Source: Anaerolineae bacterium (GTDB taxonomy: Bacteria; Chloroflexota; Anaerolineae; JAFGEY01). Taken from it: a DNA stretch of 19,488 nucleotides. The stretch's first letter is position 1, and each line of letters begins with the position of its first letter. The translations under genes and the position numbers were made by a program. A model generated the notes under the pieces. That model ran no database searches, was not told the origin of the DNA, and saw only the letters and a list, made by a program, of their open reading frames with translations. Below are positions 1 through 7,455 of this stretch, in pieces. Location: the NCBI GenBank assembly GCA_016929775.1, contig JAFGIE010000012.1, forward strand, positions 1 through 19,488. The letters run 5' to 3'.

Positions 1-25
1 CTAAGGCGAGCCTCTGGCGCCGCCC

Positions 26-110
26 AAGACACAGATCGCACGCCCCACCAGCCAGGTTGCAGAGACGCCCTTGGCATACGCGATGCGGGAGGTCGTGCGA
101 TCTGTGTCTT
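26..110. repeat. 17-bp perfect inverted repeat with 51-nt spacer
   Basis: AAGACACAGATCGCACG at 26-42 is the exact reverse complement of CGTGCGATCTGTGTCTT at 94-110. The arms are separated by 51 nt and pairing stops abruptly at both ends. The element lies just beyond the stop of the radical SAM gene, so it would fold as a long hairpin in that gene's 3' trailer. Neither side carries a U-run, so it is not a standard intrinsic terminator. It could be an mRNA-stabilising or processing hairpin, or a small miniature element with terminal inverted repeats. The symmetry is certain; the role is unknown. Confidence 0.8.
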
Positions 111-115
111 TACGC

Positions 116-127
116 CAGCACGTGCTG
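116..127. repeat. 12-bp perfect palindrome CAGCACGTGCTG
   Basis: CAGCACGTGCTG reads identically on both strands. It lies between the radical SAM stop codon and the 17-bp inverted repeat. It may be a protein-binding site or part of the same 3' structure. Apart from these two symmetric elements I see no confident gene in 1-154. An open minus-strand frame ending at a TAG at 1-3 has coding-like third positions but no start codon. Confidence 0.5.
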
Positions 128-154
128 CACGGTAGACGCCGGCATCCCGTTGCC

Positions 155-1543
155 CTAGAAGCGCTTCATGCGCATCCACAACTTGCGCAGTCCCGGGACC
201 GAGAGCACGTCATCGATCAGGATCCGCCACGCCCGGCGCGGGGTGAACGCATAGAAGCGCAGGTAGGCCCACTTTTTGAACAGGTCCAGCACGCGCCCGG
301 GCAACACCTCGTCCGACTCGTACACAGAGCGCCGGTAGTAGTCAAAGTCCTGCAGGTTGTGTGCGACCAGGTCGCGGGTGCGTTCCCATAGCACCGTGCC
401 CGGCAGCGGCGTGGTCACGTTGAACGCCGCCTCGTCGATCGGCAACCGCGCGGCATAGCCGATCGTGTGCAGCACCTCGCGCAGCGTTTCCGTCGGCGCG
501 CCGAGCATAAAGTACCCGCCCACACGCAGCCCCAGCCCCTTGCAGATCGCGACCGCCTCGCGCACCTCTTCGACCGTGATCCCCTTGTTGTAGACGTCAT
601 CCAGGATGCGCTGCGTGCCGCTCTCGATCCCCATGTTGACCTGCACCAGCCCAGAGCGCGCCATCTCTGCCATCAGGTGCGGGCTCCTGACCACGAGGTC
701 CGCGCGCACGTTGCACCCCCACTGGTAGTCGAGCCCCGACGCGCGCAACCCTTCCGCGAATGCCATGGCCCAGCCGTTGTGGGCGATGAACGTGTCATCT
801 TCGAGCATGAAGGCGTCGAGGTCGTAGCGCTCGCGCAGCTCCCGCAGCTCATCCAGCAGGTGCGGCACCGGTCGCCGGCGCAGGCGCGGGCCAAACAGCT
901 TGTCCAGCGTAGGCTGGCAGTAGGTGCACGAGTATGGGCAACCGCGCGAGGCGATCACCGACGTGCCGCGCAGCTCGGGAGAGGCGGCGGTCAAGCTGTA
1001 CCAGGCCCTGGCATATCGCTCCATGTCGACCAGCTGGCGCGCCGGATGCGGGAGCGCCCCCAGGTCGTGGATCGGCATGCGCGGGGCATTGCGCACGATC
1101 TGGCCCTCCCGCTTGTACCACAGCCCGTCGATCCCCTCAGGGTCCCCGCCCGCGGCAACCAGCTCGTAGAACGTCTCTTCGGCCTCGCCCAGGGCGATCA
1201 GATCGACATCGTCGTATGCGAGCGACGCCTCGGGGAGGACGGTCGGATGCGGCCCACCCCAGACCACGAGCGGGCGGCTGGGCGCCGTCCGCGCCGCGCG
1301 AGAGACATCGAGCGCATCGTTGAGCATCGCCGTCATAACCGAGATGCCAACCAGGTCATAGTCGCCTGCCACGATGCGCGTGCGCATCATGTCCAGCGGA
1401 TGCTGGGCAAAGGTCGGATCGATCACCTCCACCTCGACCTCGGGCATCCGCTCCAGTAGAACTGCGGCCAACGACAAGATCCCCAACGGCGGTTGGCCGG
1501 AGGGATAGCGTGTCCGCGGGAATACGAGCGCAATCTTGGTCAT
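155..1543 (-). CDS. B12-binding-domain radical SAM protein
   Basis: This 462-aa protein has the two-domain layout of cobalamin-binding-type radical SAM enzymes. Residues about 1-140 look like the Rossmann-like B12-binding fold, with PPLGILSLAA near the N-terminus and WGGPHPTVLPE at about 95-105. The radical SAM core follows, with the cluster motif CPYSCTYC (Cys202, Cys206, Cys209), then LEDDTF at about 248 and NMGIESG at about 303-309. I see no clear DxHxxG cobalamin loop, so B12 may bind base-off without the usual His, or not at all. Such enzymes methylate or rearrange unactivated carbons; the substrate cannot be read from sequence. The ATG at 1543 has an upstream GAGGTGG and overlaps the flippase-like stop by ATGA, so the two are translationally coupled. 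As the last gene of the minus-strand trio it may modify a lipid or glycan made by that unit. Confidence 0.92.
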   Translation of the reverse strand: MTKIALVFPRTRYPSGQPPLGILSLAAVLLERMPEVEVEVIDPTFAQHPLDMMRTRIVAGDYDLVGISVMTAMLNDALDVSRAARTAPSRPLVVWGGPHPTVLPEASLAYDDVDLIALGEAEETFYELVAAGGDPEGIDGLWYKREGQIVRNAPRMPIHDLGALPHPARQLVDMERYARAWYSLTAASPELRGTSVIASRGCPYSCTYCQPTLDKLFGPRLRRRPVPHLLDELRELRERYDLDAFMLEDDTFIAHNGWAMAFAEGLRASGLDYQWGCNVRADLVVRSPHLMAEMARSGLVQVNMGIESGTQRILDDVYNKGITVEEVREAVAICKGLGLRVGGYFMLGAPTETLREVLHTIGYAARLPIDEAAFNVTTPLPGTVLWERTRDLVAHNLQDFDYYRRSVYESDEVLPGRVLDLFKKWAYLRFYAFTPRRAWRILIDDVLSVPGLRKLWMRMKRF

Positions 1544-2505
1544 TCCACCTCTTGGTCAGGGGGGCGATGCAGCCCGCGCGCCCCCTCCATAGCGTACAGC
1601 ACGCCGCCGATCGTGCCGGGCAGGAGGGTCTGTATCGCGAACTGAGCCAGGCCCATCGCCGTCGCAGCGGCGCTCCCCACGCCGACTGTACCATACATCA
1701 ACATGTGCGCCGTCTCGCGCACGCCCAAGCCGCCGATCGACGGGACCAGCAGCGAGATCGACAGCAGCGGGGCAAAGGCGAAAAAGACCCAGAAGGGCCG
1801 CTCCACGTTCAAGCCCCGCGCGATCAGGTAGTTGATCGTGATGTTCATCAGGTTGAACACCAGCGAGACCAGGCTCGCCTGTCCCAACGCCGCGTACCCA
1901 CAGCCGCTCACCGCGCCGTAGAACCGCTCCAGCTTGGCCTGACCGGGCAGGCGCACCCTGGACCCAAGCCAGGGCACGAACGCCGTCCCCATCACCAGCC
2001 ACCCGCCGGCGACGGCGACCGCCGCCGCGCCCCCGAGCAGGATCGCCGTCTGGAGGGGAATGTACCGCGCCGCGAAGGGGAGCGCCAAGAGGCCCATGAG
2101 GAACAGGACCCACAGCCCGTTGGCGCGGTCGACCAACGTGGTGCCGATCGCCTCTGGCGTCCGCTTGCTCTCCCGCGCCAGCTCCATCATCCGCACCGCA
2201 TCGCCCCCCAACCCGCTCGGCAGAAAGCTGTTGAAAAAGGTGCCTACAAAGTAGAGCCCTACAAGGCGGCGTAGCGGCGCCGCGATATCGAGCGCGCGCA
2301 GCAAGGCGCGCCATCGCAGGGCGCGGATCGCGACGCCCGCGATCGCCAACACCCCGCCCAGAGCCAGGTACGCCCATCGCGCCTGCGCGACCACCGTGGA
2401 TAGCTCGCGCAGGTCGACCCGCACCAGGAGGATGTACGCCAGCATGCCGACGCTGATCGCGACCTTGAACACGTTGAGCAGCCCTGCGCGTAGCCCTGAA
2501 CCCAC
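1540..2505 (-). CDS. UPF0104 / LPG-synthase-TM-type flippase-like membrane protein
   Basis: This 321-aa integral membrane protein has about eight hydrophobic segments. It carries signatures of the lysylphosphatidylglycerol synthase transmembrane (AglD/UPF0104) family: FNSFLPSGLGGDAVRMMEL near residue 85, a following TTLVDRANGL stretch, and PSIGGLGVRETA near residue 255. The family includes the flippase-like region of MprF and uncharacterised proteins found with glycosyltransferases; proven substrates are few. The start is GTG at 2505, preceded by GAGGG at a 6-nt spacing. It lies 26 bp after the GT-C gene and overlaps the radical SAM gene by 4 bp, so all three are probably one transcript. I infer a role in moving or protecting a lipid-linked sugar. 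No soluble synthase domain is present, so it does not itself make lysyl-PG. Confidence 0.88.
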   Translation of the reverse strand: MGSGLRAGLLNVFKVAISVGMLAYILLVRVDLRELSTVVAQARWAYLALGGVLAIAGVAIRALRWRALLRALDIAAPLRRLVGLYFVGTFFNSFLPSGLGGDAVRMMELARESKRTPEAIGTTLVDRANGLWVLFLMGLLALPFAARYIPLQTAILLGGAAAVAVAGGWLVMGTAFVPWLGSRVRLPGQAKLERFYGAVSGCGYAALGQASLVSLVFNLMNITINYLIARGLNVERPFWVFFAFAPLLSISLLVPSIGGLGVRETAHMLMYGTVGVGSAAATAMGLAQFAIQTLLPGTIGGVLYAMEGARGLHRPPDQEVE

Positions 2506-2531
2506 CTAGATCCCTCTCGACAAGGCGCGTG

Positions 2532-4649
2532 TCACTCCACCTGGACCGGCACCAGGAGCACCCGGTCCCCAACCGCCTGCCCATCCACCAGCACCGGCAG
2601 ACGTCCCGCCGACCTGCGGTATAGGCCGATCTCGACCTGTGCCTCCGCGCCGGTTGGCGCATCCGCGCCCACCTCGAAGCGATGCACCTGCACGATCACG
2701 TCCCCCGGGCGCCACCCGGTCGGTGGACAGTGCAGGACGTCGACGCCGCCGACCACGTTACTGTCCGCGTCGAGCAGGTGGACAAAGCTCACCCAGTCAT
2801 CCTCCGCCTCCGCAGTGCGCCGCGCACGCCAATAGGTCACCAGCTCGACGACCTCGCCCGGTCGCACCGACCGGTCGTCGAGCTGGTACGCGAGCAGCGT
2901 CGCCAGGTCGCCGAACTGGGCGCCAGCCCGGATCTCGCGCCGCAGGGCTGGGCGATCGAACCGCACCTCCGGGCTGAACCACATCGGCGACGCTTGCTGC
3001 ACGTCCTCCAGGACACGCTGCAAGGCGCCTGCGCCATCCCAACGCCACACCTCGAAGGAGGGATTCTGGTCGGCGGGATCGAGCATCCGCCGTTCGATCA
3101 GCGTCGCCTGTGCCTCGAACGCGCCGCGCAGCGCCGGGTCGAGCCCGGTCAGCGCCGAGAACAGGTAGCGCGCATCGCCCTCTCCCGGATAGACGATCCC
3201 GCCCCGCCCGTCGAACCAACGGAGCGCGAGGTCGGACCGGGCAGTCACATAGCGGACGATCCACGGGTCGTGGTAGTAGAGCGGGTACAGCGCCGAGATC
3301 CCGACCGTCCCCGCCTCCGGCTGGTCGCGCAGGTAACGCGCCGCGGCGACCAAGTTGTGGTTGTAGATGTTGCGCGCCTGGGGCATGCTGGGCCAAGTCA
3401 CAAAGTAGGCCCGGTAGCTGCGCACACCCTCGACGGTCAGCAGCGCGAGCGCCAGCACGAGCCACAGTACATTGCCCCAGCGACGCGGCGCGCCCACTCC
3501 TATCCGGCGGACCAGCCAAGCGACGCCGCCCTGCGCGGCACGCATCGCCTCGGCGACGAGGATGTACGTGACCGGCTGGGCCACGATCGCGCGCAAGAAA
3601 ATGCCCTGATTGGTCGTCACCATGGCGGGCGCCAAGCCGACCACAAACCACGTCAACGCAAACGCGTAGCGCGGATCGCGCCACCGCCACAGGGCGAGCC
3701 CCAGTCCCGCGTAGAGCAGGGCCGAACCAGTCCAACCGAACACGGGTCGTCCGGGGATGTTGTAGCCCCAGAACTGGTCCCCAACCCACGAGAAGACGCG
3801 TAGTGCGTTCCAGGCGTGCCGCACTACGCGCTCGGGCTTGCCCGCCAGCAGCTCGCGGACCGGCTCCATCATCGCATCAACGCGCAGTTCCGCCGCCGGA
3901 TGGGCCTGTAGGTACAGGAACAGCGGCGTCGCGACGAGCGCGGCGACCCCGAGGGTCACGACCACGAGGGGCCAAGCGCGCTTGAGCTGGGCGCGCGTCT
4001 CGCGGCGAAGGGCCATGGTGGCGGCAAAGAGCGGGAACACGAGCCACGACACCCGGCTCGCCATGTAGGTGTAGGCGGTCAGCCCCAAGAACACACCTGC
4101 GAGCGCACCGTACGCCGCCATCCGCCCAACGCCCGCGCGCCCCCCACCCGCCGCACGCCCATCCGCCGGCATGCCCCGCCAAAAGCACCACACCGCCGGC
4201 AGCCAGAGCAGCGGCAGGGTCACGGCGCGCAGCGCCTGCCGGCTCAAGCTCAAGGGCCAGAACGCGACAGCCATCCAGGCGGCGGCGATCCACGCCGTGC
4301 GCGGGCCATACAGACGCCGTGCGACAAAGTAGGCGCCGACCACGACCAGCACGCCGCACACAGCGCTCGTCAGCCGCAGCGCGATCAACGTGCGCCCGAA
4401 CAAGGCAAAGGCTACAGCCACGAGGTAGGCGTAGAGCGGCTCGTGCCCGTAGCCCAGGGCAAAGTAGAGGGGTCGTTCGCCGCCCAGGATGCGCTCTGCC
4501 TCGGCGCCAAAAGCCGCCTCGTCGTGCGTCATGCCGGGAGGGACGGCGTCCAGTTGTGTGAAACGCAGGAACCCGGCAACGAGCACGATGGCGACCAGCG
4601 CGCCGATCTCGACCCAAAGGCTCGACCGCCCGGTTCCGCTTGACTGCAT
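2532..4649 (-). CDS. GT-C (PMT/ArnT-like) membrane glycosyltransferase with soluble C-terminal domain
   Basis: With the start used here the protein is 705 aa. A first transmembrane helix at about 13-30 is followed by a luminal/periplasmic loop containing GMTHDEAAFG (His42, Asp43, Glu44). This Asp-Glu pair after TM1 is the usual catalytic and metal site of GT-C enzymes such as PMT and ArnT, which use a polyprenyl-phosphate sugar donor. About ten more membrane segments reach to about residue 400, and a soluble domain of about 300 residues follows. The acceptor is unknown. I chose ATG 4649 because TTGAGGT sits 5 nt upstream. An in-frame ATG at 4676 is possible but lies only about 7 nt from the predicted transcription start. 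Reading farther upstream adds a Pro/Arg-rich tail running through both divergent promoters, which is not credible. It heads the flippase/radical SAM operon. Confidence 0.85.
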   Translation of the reverse strand: MQSSGTGRSSLWVEIGALVAIVLVAGFLRFTQLDAVPPGMTHDEAAFGAEAERILGGERPLYFALGYGHEPLYAYLVAVAFALFGRTLIALRLTSAVCGVLVVVGAYFVARRLYGPRTAWIAAAWMAVAFWPLSLSRQALRAVTLPLLWLPAVWCFWRGMPADGRAAGGGRAGVGRMAAYGALAGVFLGLTAYTYMASRVSWLVFPLFAATMALRRETRAQLKRAWPLVVVTLGVAALVATPLFLYLQAHPAAELRVDAMMEPVRELLAGKPERVVRHAWNALRVFSWVGDQFWGYNIPGRPVFGWTGSALLYAGLGLALWRWRDPRYAFALTWFVVGLAPAMVTTNQGIFLRAIVAQPVTYILVAEAMRAAQGGVAWLVRRIGVGAPRRWGNVLWLVLALALLTVEGVRSYRAYFVTWPSMPQARNIYNHNLVAAARYLRDQPEAGTVGISALYPLYYHDPWIVRYVTARSDLALRWFDGRGGIVYPGEGDARYLFSALTGLDPALRGAFEAQATLIERRMLDPADQNPSFEVWRWDGAGALQRVLEDVQQASPMWFSPEVRFDRPALRREIRAGAQFGDLATLLAYQLDDRSVRPGEVVELVTYWRARRTAEAEDDWVSFVHLLDADSNVVGGVDVLHCPPTGWRPGDVIVQVHRFEVGADAPTGAEAQVEIGLYRRSAGRLPVLVDGQAVGDRVLLVPVQVE

Positions 4650-4689
4650 CCAGGACCTCAAGTTGCCGGCTCGCATCAGGAATGGCGGA

Positions 4690-4718
4690 ATTGTACCCGA
4701 AAACGAGGGCCCGCGCAA
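4690..4718 (-). promoter_or_regulatory. Sigma-70-type promoter of the GT-C/flippase/radical SAM operon
   Basis: On the minus strand, TTGCGC (4718-4713) and TACAAT (4695-4690) are separated by exactly 17 nt. The predicted transcription start is near 4683. This favours the GT-C start at 4649, which has a proper Shine-Dalgarno site, over the ATG at 4676. Confidence 0.6.
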
Positions 4719-4766
4719 GAAGCCCATGGCTCGGGCTCCCCAGGTGGGAGGGAACGCCGTGCGCAG

Positions 4767-4795
4767 TGGACGGGGACGGCGCCATGTGCTATACT
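4767..4795 (+). promoter_or_regulatory. Sigma-70-type promoter of the MBL-fold gene
   Basis: TGGACG (4767-4772) and TATACT (4790-4795) are 17 nt apart, and the -10 is extended by TG (TGCTATACT). Transcription should begin near 4802, leaving a leader of about 90 nt before the hydrolase start. It is divergent from the minus-strand promoter at 4690-4718, so about 50 bp separate the two -35 boxes. Confidence 0.65.
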
Positions 4796-4827
4796 CGCCC
4801 GCGGGCACAGGGAAGAACTCGGACAGG

Positions 4828-4839
4828 ATCGCCGGCGAT
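4828..4839. repeat. 12-bp perfect palindrome in the MBL gene leader
   Basis: ATCGCCGGCGAT is a perfect palindrome about 26 nt downstream of the predicted transcription start of the MBL-fold gene. It could be a repressor site or a small RNA hairpin. The sequence is also easily generated by chance in GC-rich DNA, so functional confidence is low. Confidence 0.3.
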
Positions 4840-4871
4840 ATTGGGCGGGCAGGCGGAACGAGGGAGAAGGA

Positions 4872-4898
4872 ATGCGGTTCGGCTGGTGGGCAGCGTGA
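4872..4898 (+). CDS. 8-codon leader ORF (MRFGWWAA) overlapping the MBL gene start
   Basis: ATG 4872 has the best ribosome-binding site of this leader, GGGAGAAGG with GGAG 5 nt from the ATG. It encodes MRFGWWAA and stops at TGA 4896-4898. That TGA overlaps GTG 4895 of the hydrolase as GTGA, the arrangement typical of translational coupling. Two adjacent Trp codons in so short a peptide recall attenuator leaders, but I see no terminator/antiterminator hairpins, so attenuation is speculative. The alternative is that ATG 4872 is the true start of the hydrolase and one base was gained or lost, in the genome or in the assembly. Confidence 0.45.
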   Translation: MRFGWWAA

Positions 4899-5608
4899 GC
4901 GGGGTCCCGTCTTTCGTGCGACGGCGCACCGAGGCGCCGAGGGTGCAGAGCGTGTGGGCAGGGCTGGGCTGCGCGCATCTGATCGCGGGCGCACGAGGTT
5001 GGGTCGTGGTCGATACCGGGTCACCCGGCTCTGCCCGATCGATCCTGCGCCAGATCGCGCGGCTCGACGGAGGCGATCTCGCCCTGATCTATGTCACACA
5101 CGCTCACTTTGACCACTATGGCAGCGCCGCCGCGCTACGCGACCTGACCGGCGCCCCGATCGCGATTCACCATGCCGACGCCGAAGCCATGGCGCGCGGC
5201 GATACGCCCCTCGGCGACGTGCGCGGGCGCGGATGGCTGGGGCGGCTTGCCCTGCCCCTGGCACAGGCGATCCTCCAGCCCCAGCCAACGATCGCCGACC
5301 AGACGCTACACGACGGCGATGATCTGCGCGCCTTTGGCCTCGATGCCGTCGTGCTGCACACGCCGGGCCATACGCCCGGTTCGAGCAGCTTGATCGTGGC
5401 GGACCGCCTCGCCTTTGTCGGCGACCTGATCTCGACCACGATCATGCCGCACGCCCAGCGTCTCTACGCCGACGACTGGTCGGCGCTGGCGCAGAGCCTG
5501 GCGCGCCTCAAGGCCTTGCACCCGGCGCAGGTTTATGCCGGACACGGGCGCAAGCCGGTCGACGACCGTGCCTTGCAGCGTCTGACCCCTGCTCCAGTGA
5601 GGACGTGA
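4895..5608 (+). CDS. Metallo-beta-lactamase-fold hydrolase
   Basis: Read from GTG 4895 this is a 237-aa single-domain MBL-fold protein of the glyoxalase II/YcbL-like type. The metal ligands are all visible: THAHFDH (His69, His71, Asp73, His74), HTPGH with His159, Asp177 in VGDLIS, and His217 in YAGHG. The first strands, HLIAGARGWVVVDTG, give the usual start of the fold. It should be a cytoplasmic two-metal hydrolase, perhaps of a thioester or lactone; the substrate cannot be told. The start is uncertain: GTG 4895 is coupled to the leader ORF stop, and GTG 4886 is an alternative. Upstream in-frame sequence reaches 4640 but crosses the promoter, so I reject it. The gene converges on the family 2 glycosidase with only 16 bp between stops, and no terminator is evident there. 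Confidence 0.9.
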   Translation: MSGVPSFVRRRTEAPRVQSVWAGLGCAHLIAGARGWVVVDTGSPGSARSILRQIARLDGGDLALIYVTHAHFDHYGSAAALRDLTGAPIAIHHADAEAMARGDTPLGDVRGRGWLGRLALPLAQAILQPQPTIADQTLHDGDDLRAFGLDAVVLHTPGHTPGSSSLIVADRLAFVGDLISTTIMPHAQRLYADDWSALAQSLARLKALHPAQVYAGHGRKPVDDRALQRLTPAPVRT

Positions 5609-5624
5609 CGCGATCCGAGACGGT

Positions 5625-7367
5625 TCAGCGAGCAGGCGTCCGCGTCAAGATCTCCCGCACGCGCGCCATGTCGAACTTGACCGTGCGGTCATAGTTGTAC
5701 ACGCCGTTTTGCTCCTGCTCCACGTCCGTAAGCTGCGTGTAGCAGTAGCCGCAGATGTGATCGTAGCTCAGGATCGCCTCAACCAATCCCTCCAGCCGCG
5801 CGTAGAACTGGTCCACGCTCCGCGGCGCCGCGCCATAGCCCCACGACTCGGGCGCATACTGCTGCGCGGCACTCGCGATCCATCTGATCCCGCCGAACTC
5901 GTCCACGATGTAGGGCTGTCCCTGGTAGGCGGCTTCGATCTCGGGGTAGCGCCGCATGACGTCGCCATCGCGCAGCGCCAGCTCCTGGCGCAGCAGGTCG
6001 GGGTCCTGCTGGTAGGTGTGCACCGTCCAGAGGTCGGTCACCACGTGCACGTAGCCGCTCGCATCGTTCACCGGGCGCGTGGGATCGAGGTCGTGGGTCA
6101 GATGGTAGGCGTCGGCGTGCAGGCGGTTGTGCTGGCGCCCATCGCCCGTGTCGTGCGTCTCGTTAAAGGGCGTCCAGGCAATGATCGAGGGATGGTTCCG
6201 ATCGCGCACCACGATCTCGCGCCACTCGGCGAGGTAGTTGCGCGCGCTAACCTCCTCCTTGACGTCGATCCCCCAGCTCGCGGACTCGCCCCAGGTCAGG
6301 TAGCCCAGGCGATCGGCCCAGTAGTGGAACCGCTCCTCGAAGACCTTCTGGTGCAGGCGCGCGCCGTTGAACCCCGCCGCCATCGAGAGCTCGATGTCCT
6401 GCCTGAGGGCGGCGTCGCTCGGCGCGGTCCACACCCCGTCGGGGTAGAACCCCTGGTCGAGGACCAGCCGCAGGTAGATCGGCTCGTTGTTGAGGTATAC
6501 GCGGTTGCCCTCGACGTGCACCTTGCGCAGCCCAGCATAGCTCTCGACGCGGTCCAGCGCCCCTTTGCCGTCCAGGACCTCGAACACGAGGTCATACAGG
6601 TAGGGATCTGCGGGCGACCAGGGGCGCGGGTCCGCGACCGGCAGCACACAGGGAACGCCATCCTGGCACGTAGCGGTCACCTGGCACACCGTCTCCTGTC
6701 CTGCACGCAGCGTCGCCCGGAACTGCAGCCCGCGCCGTAGGGCGTGGTAGCGCGGCGTGACCAAGAAGCGCCGCCCGTCGAGGTCGGGCACGATCTGGAC
6801 GTCCCTCAGCCCCCAGGGCGAGACCGCTTCCAGCCACACTGTCTGCCAGATGCCTGTCGTCCGGGTATAGTGGCATCGCCGGGAGCGATAGTCGGGACAC
6901 TGCTTGCCCCCCGGCTGCACGCCCGAGCGCGTCTCGTCCCGCACATAGAGCACCAGGTGATGTGTCTCTCCCGCGGTGACGTGATCGGTGATCTCGTGAC
7001 AGAACGACGCCGTGCCGCCCCAATGTCGGCCCACCGACGCGCCGTCGATGTAGACCTCGCTCTCGAAATCGACCCCGCCAAAGTGCAGCAGGATCCGCTG
7101 TCCAGCCCAGTCCTCCGGCACCTGGAACGTGCGATGGTACCACATCATCTCGATGAAATCGACGTGCTGCACGCCCGAGAGGCGGCTCTCGGGGCAGAAC
7201 GGCACGACGATCTCGTCGTCGAACCCCTGGCTGTGCGCGGTTCCGCGCTGTGCGCCTGACTTGCCCGGATCCAGCGCATAGGTCCACGTGCCGTTGAGGT
7301 TGATCCACGGCGCGCGCACGAACTGCGGGCGCGGGTGCTCGGGCCTTGGAATGCGATGATCCTTCAT
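5625..7367 (-). CDS. Glycoside hydrolase family 2 (beta-galactosidase/beta-glucuronidase-like)
   Basis: This 580-aa protein has the three-part GH2 layout. A sugar-binding jelly roll (about 15-180) carries LNGTWTY, HFGGVDFESEVYIDG and TTGIWQTVWLE. An immunoglobulin-like domain follows (about 185-285), then a TIM barrel (about 290-575). The likely acid/base is Glu403 in PFNE and the nucleophile Glu490 in VDEFGG. It therefore looks like an active retaining exo-glycosidase; beta-galactoside or beta-glucuronide specificity cannot be decided. The length matches beta-glucuronidases rather than 1,000-aa LacZ. No signal peptide is seen, so it should act in the cytoplasm on imported oligosaccharides. 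The start at 7367 is set by AGGAGG 6 nt upstream. It is the last gene of the long minus-strand directon, 88 bp after a GT-C gene; that gap holds no promoter I can support. Confidence 0.92.
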   Translation of the reverse strand: MKDHRIPRPEHPRPQFVRAPWINLNGTWTYALDPGKSGAQRGTAHSQGFDDEIVVPFCPESRLSGVQHVDFIEMMWYHRTFQVPEDWAGQRILLHFGGVDFESEVYIDGASVGRHWGGTASFCHEITDHVTAGETHHLVLYVRDETRSGVQPGGKQCPDYRSRRCHYTRTTGIWQTVWLEAVSPWGLRDVQIVPDLDGRRFLVTPRYHALRRGLQFRATLRAGQETVCQVTATCQDGVPCVLPVADPRPWSPADPYLYDLVFEVLDGKGALDRVESYAGLRKVHVEGNRVYLNNEPIYLRLVLDQGFYPDGVWTAPSDAALRQDIELSMAAGFNGARLHQKVFEERFHYWADRLGYLTWGESASWGIDVKEEVSARNYLAEWREIVVRDRNHPSIIAWTPFNETHDTGDGRQHNRLHADAYHLTHDLDPTRPVNDASGYVHVVTDLWTVHTYQQDPDLLRQELALRDGDVMRRYPEIEAAYQGQPYIVDEFGGIRWIASAAQQYAPESWGYGAAPRSVDQFYARLEGLVEAILSYDHICGYCYTQLTDVEQEQNGVYNYDRTVKFDMARVREILTRTPAR

Positions 7368-7455
7368 CGTCTGCCTCCTGCTCGATGCTGTACTGTGAGT
7401 CGTGTGCTCGGCACGGCTCGACAAGGCGCCATCGCGGCGCTCCACGTCTGTGCAC

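Noticed and set aside
26..110. tRNA or intrinsic terminator
   Set aside because: The length is near that of a tRNA, but the 17-bp stem has no cloverleaf, and neither arm is followed by a U-run.
1..154. Minus-strand frame ending in a TAG at 1-3
   Set aside because: Third positions look coding-like, but it has no start codon, overlaps the end of the radical SAM gene and contains the 17-bp inverted repeat, so it is probably chance.
4640..4894. N-terminal extension of the MBL-fold protein from ATG 4640
   Set aside because: It would need translation of sequence upstream of the predicted transcription start, and the MBL fold is complete from GTG 4895.
4650..5024. N-terminal extension of the GT-C protein by about 125 residues
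   Set aside because: It is Pro/Arg-rich, contains no signal or domain, and crosses both divergent promoters and the beginning of the MBL gene.
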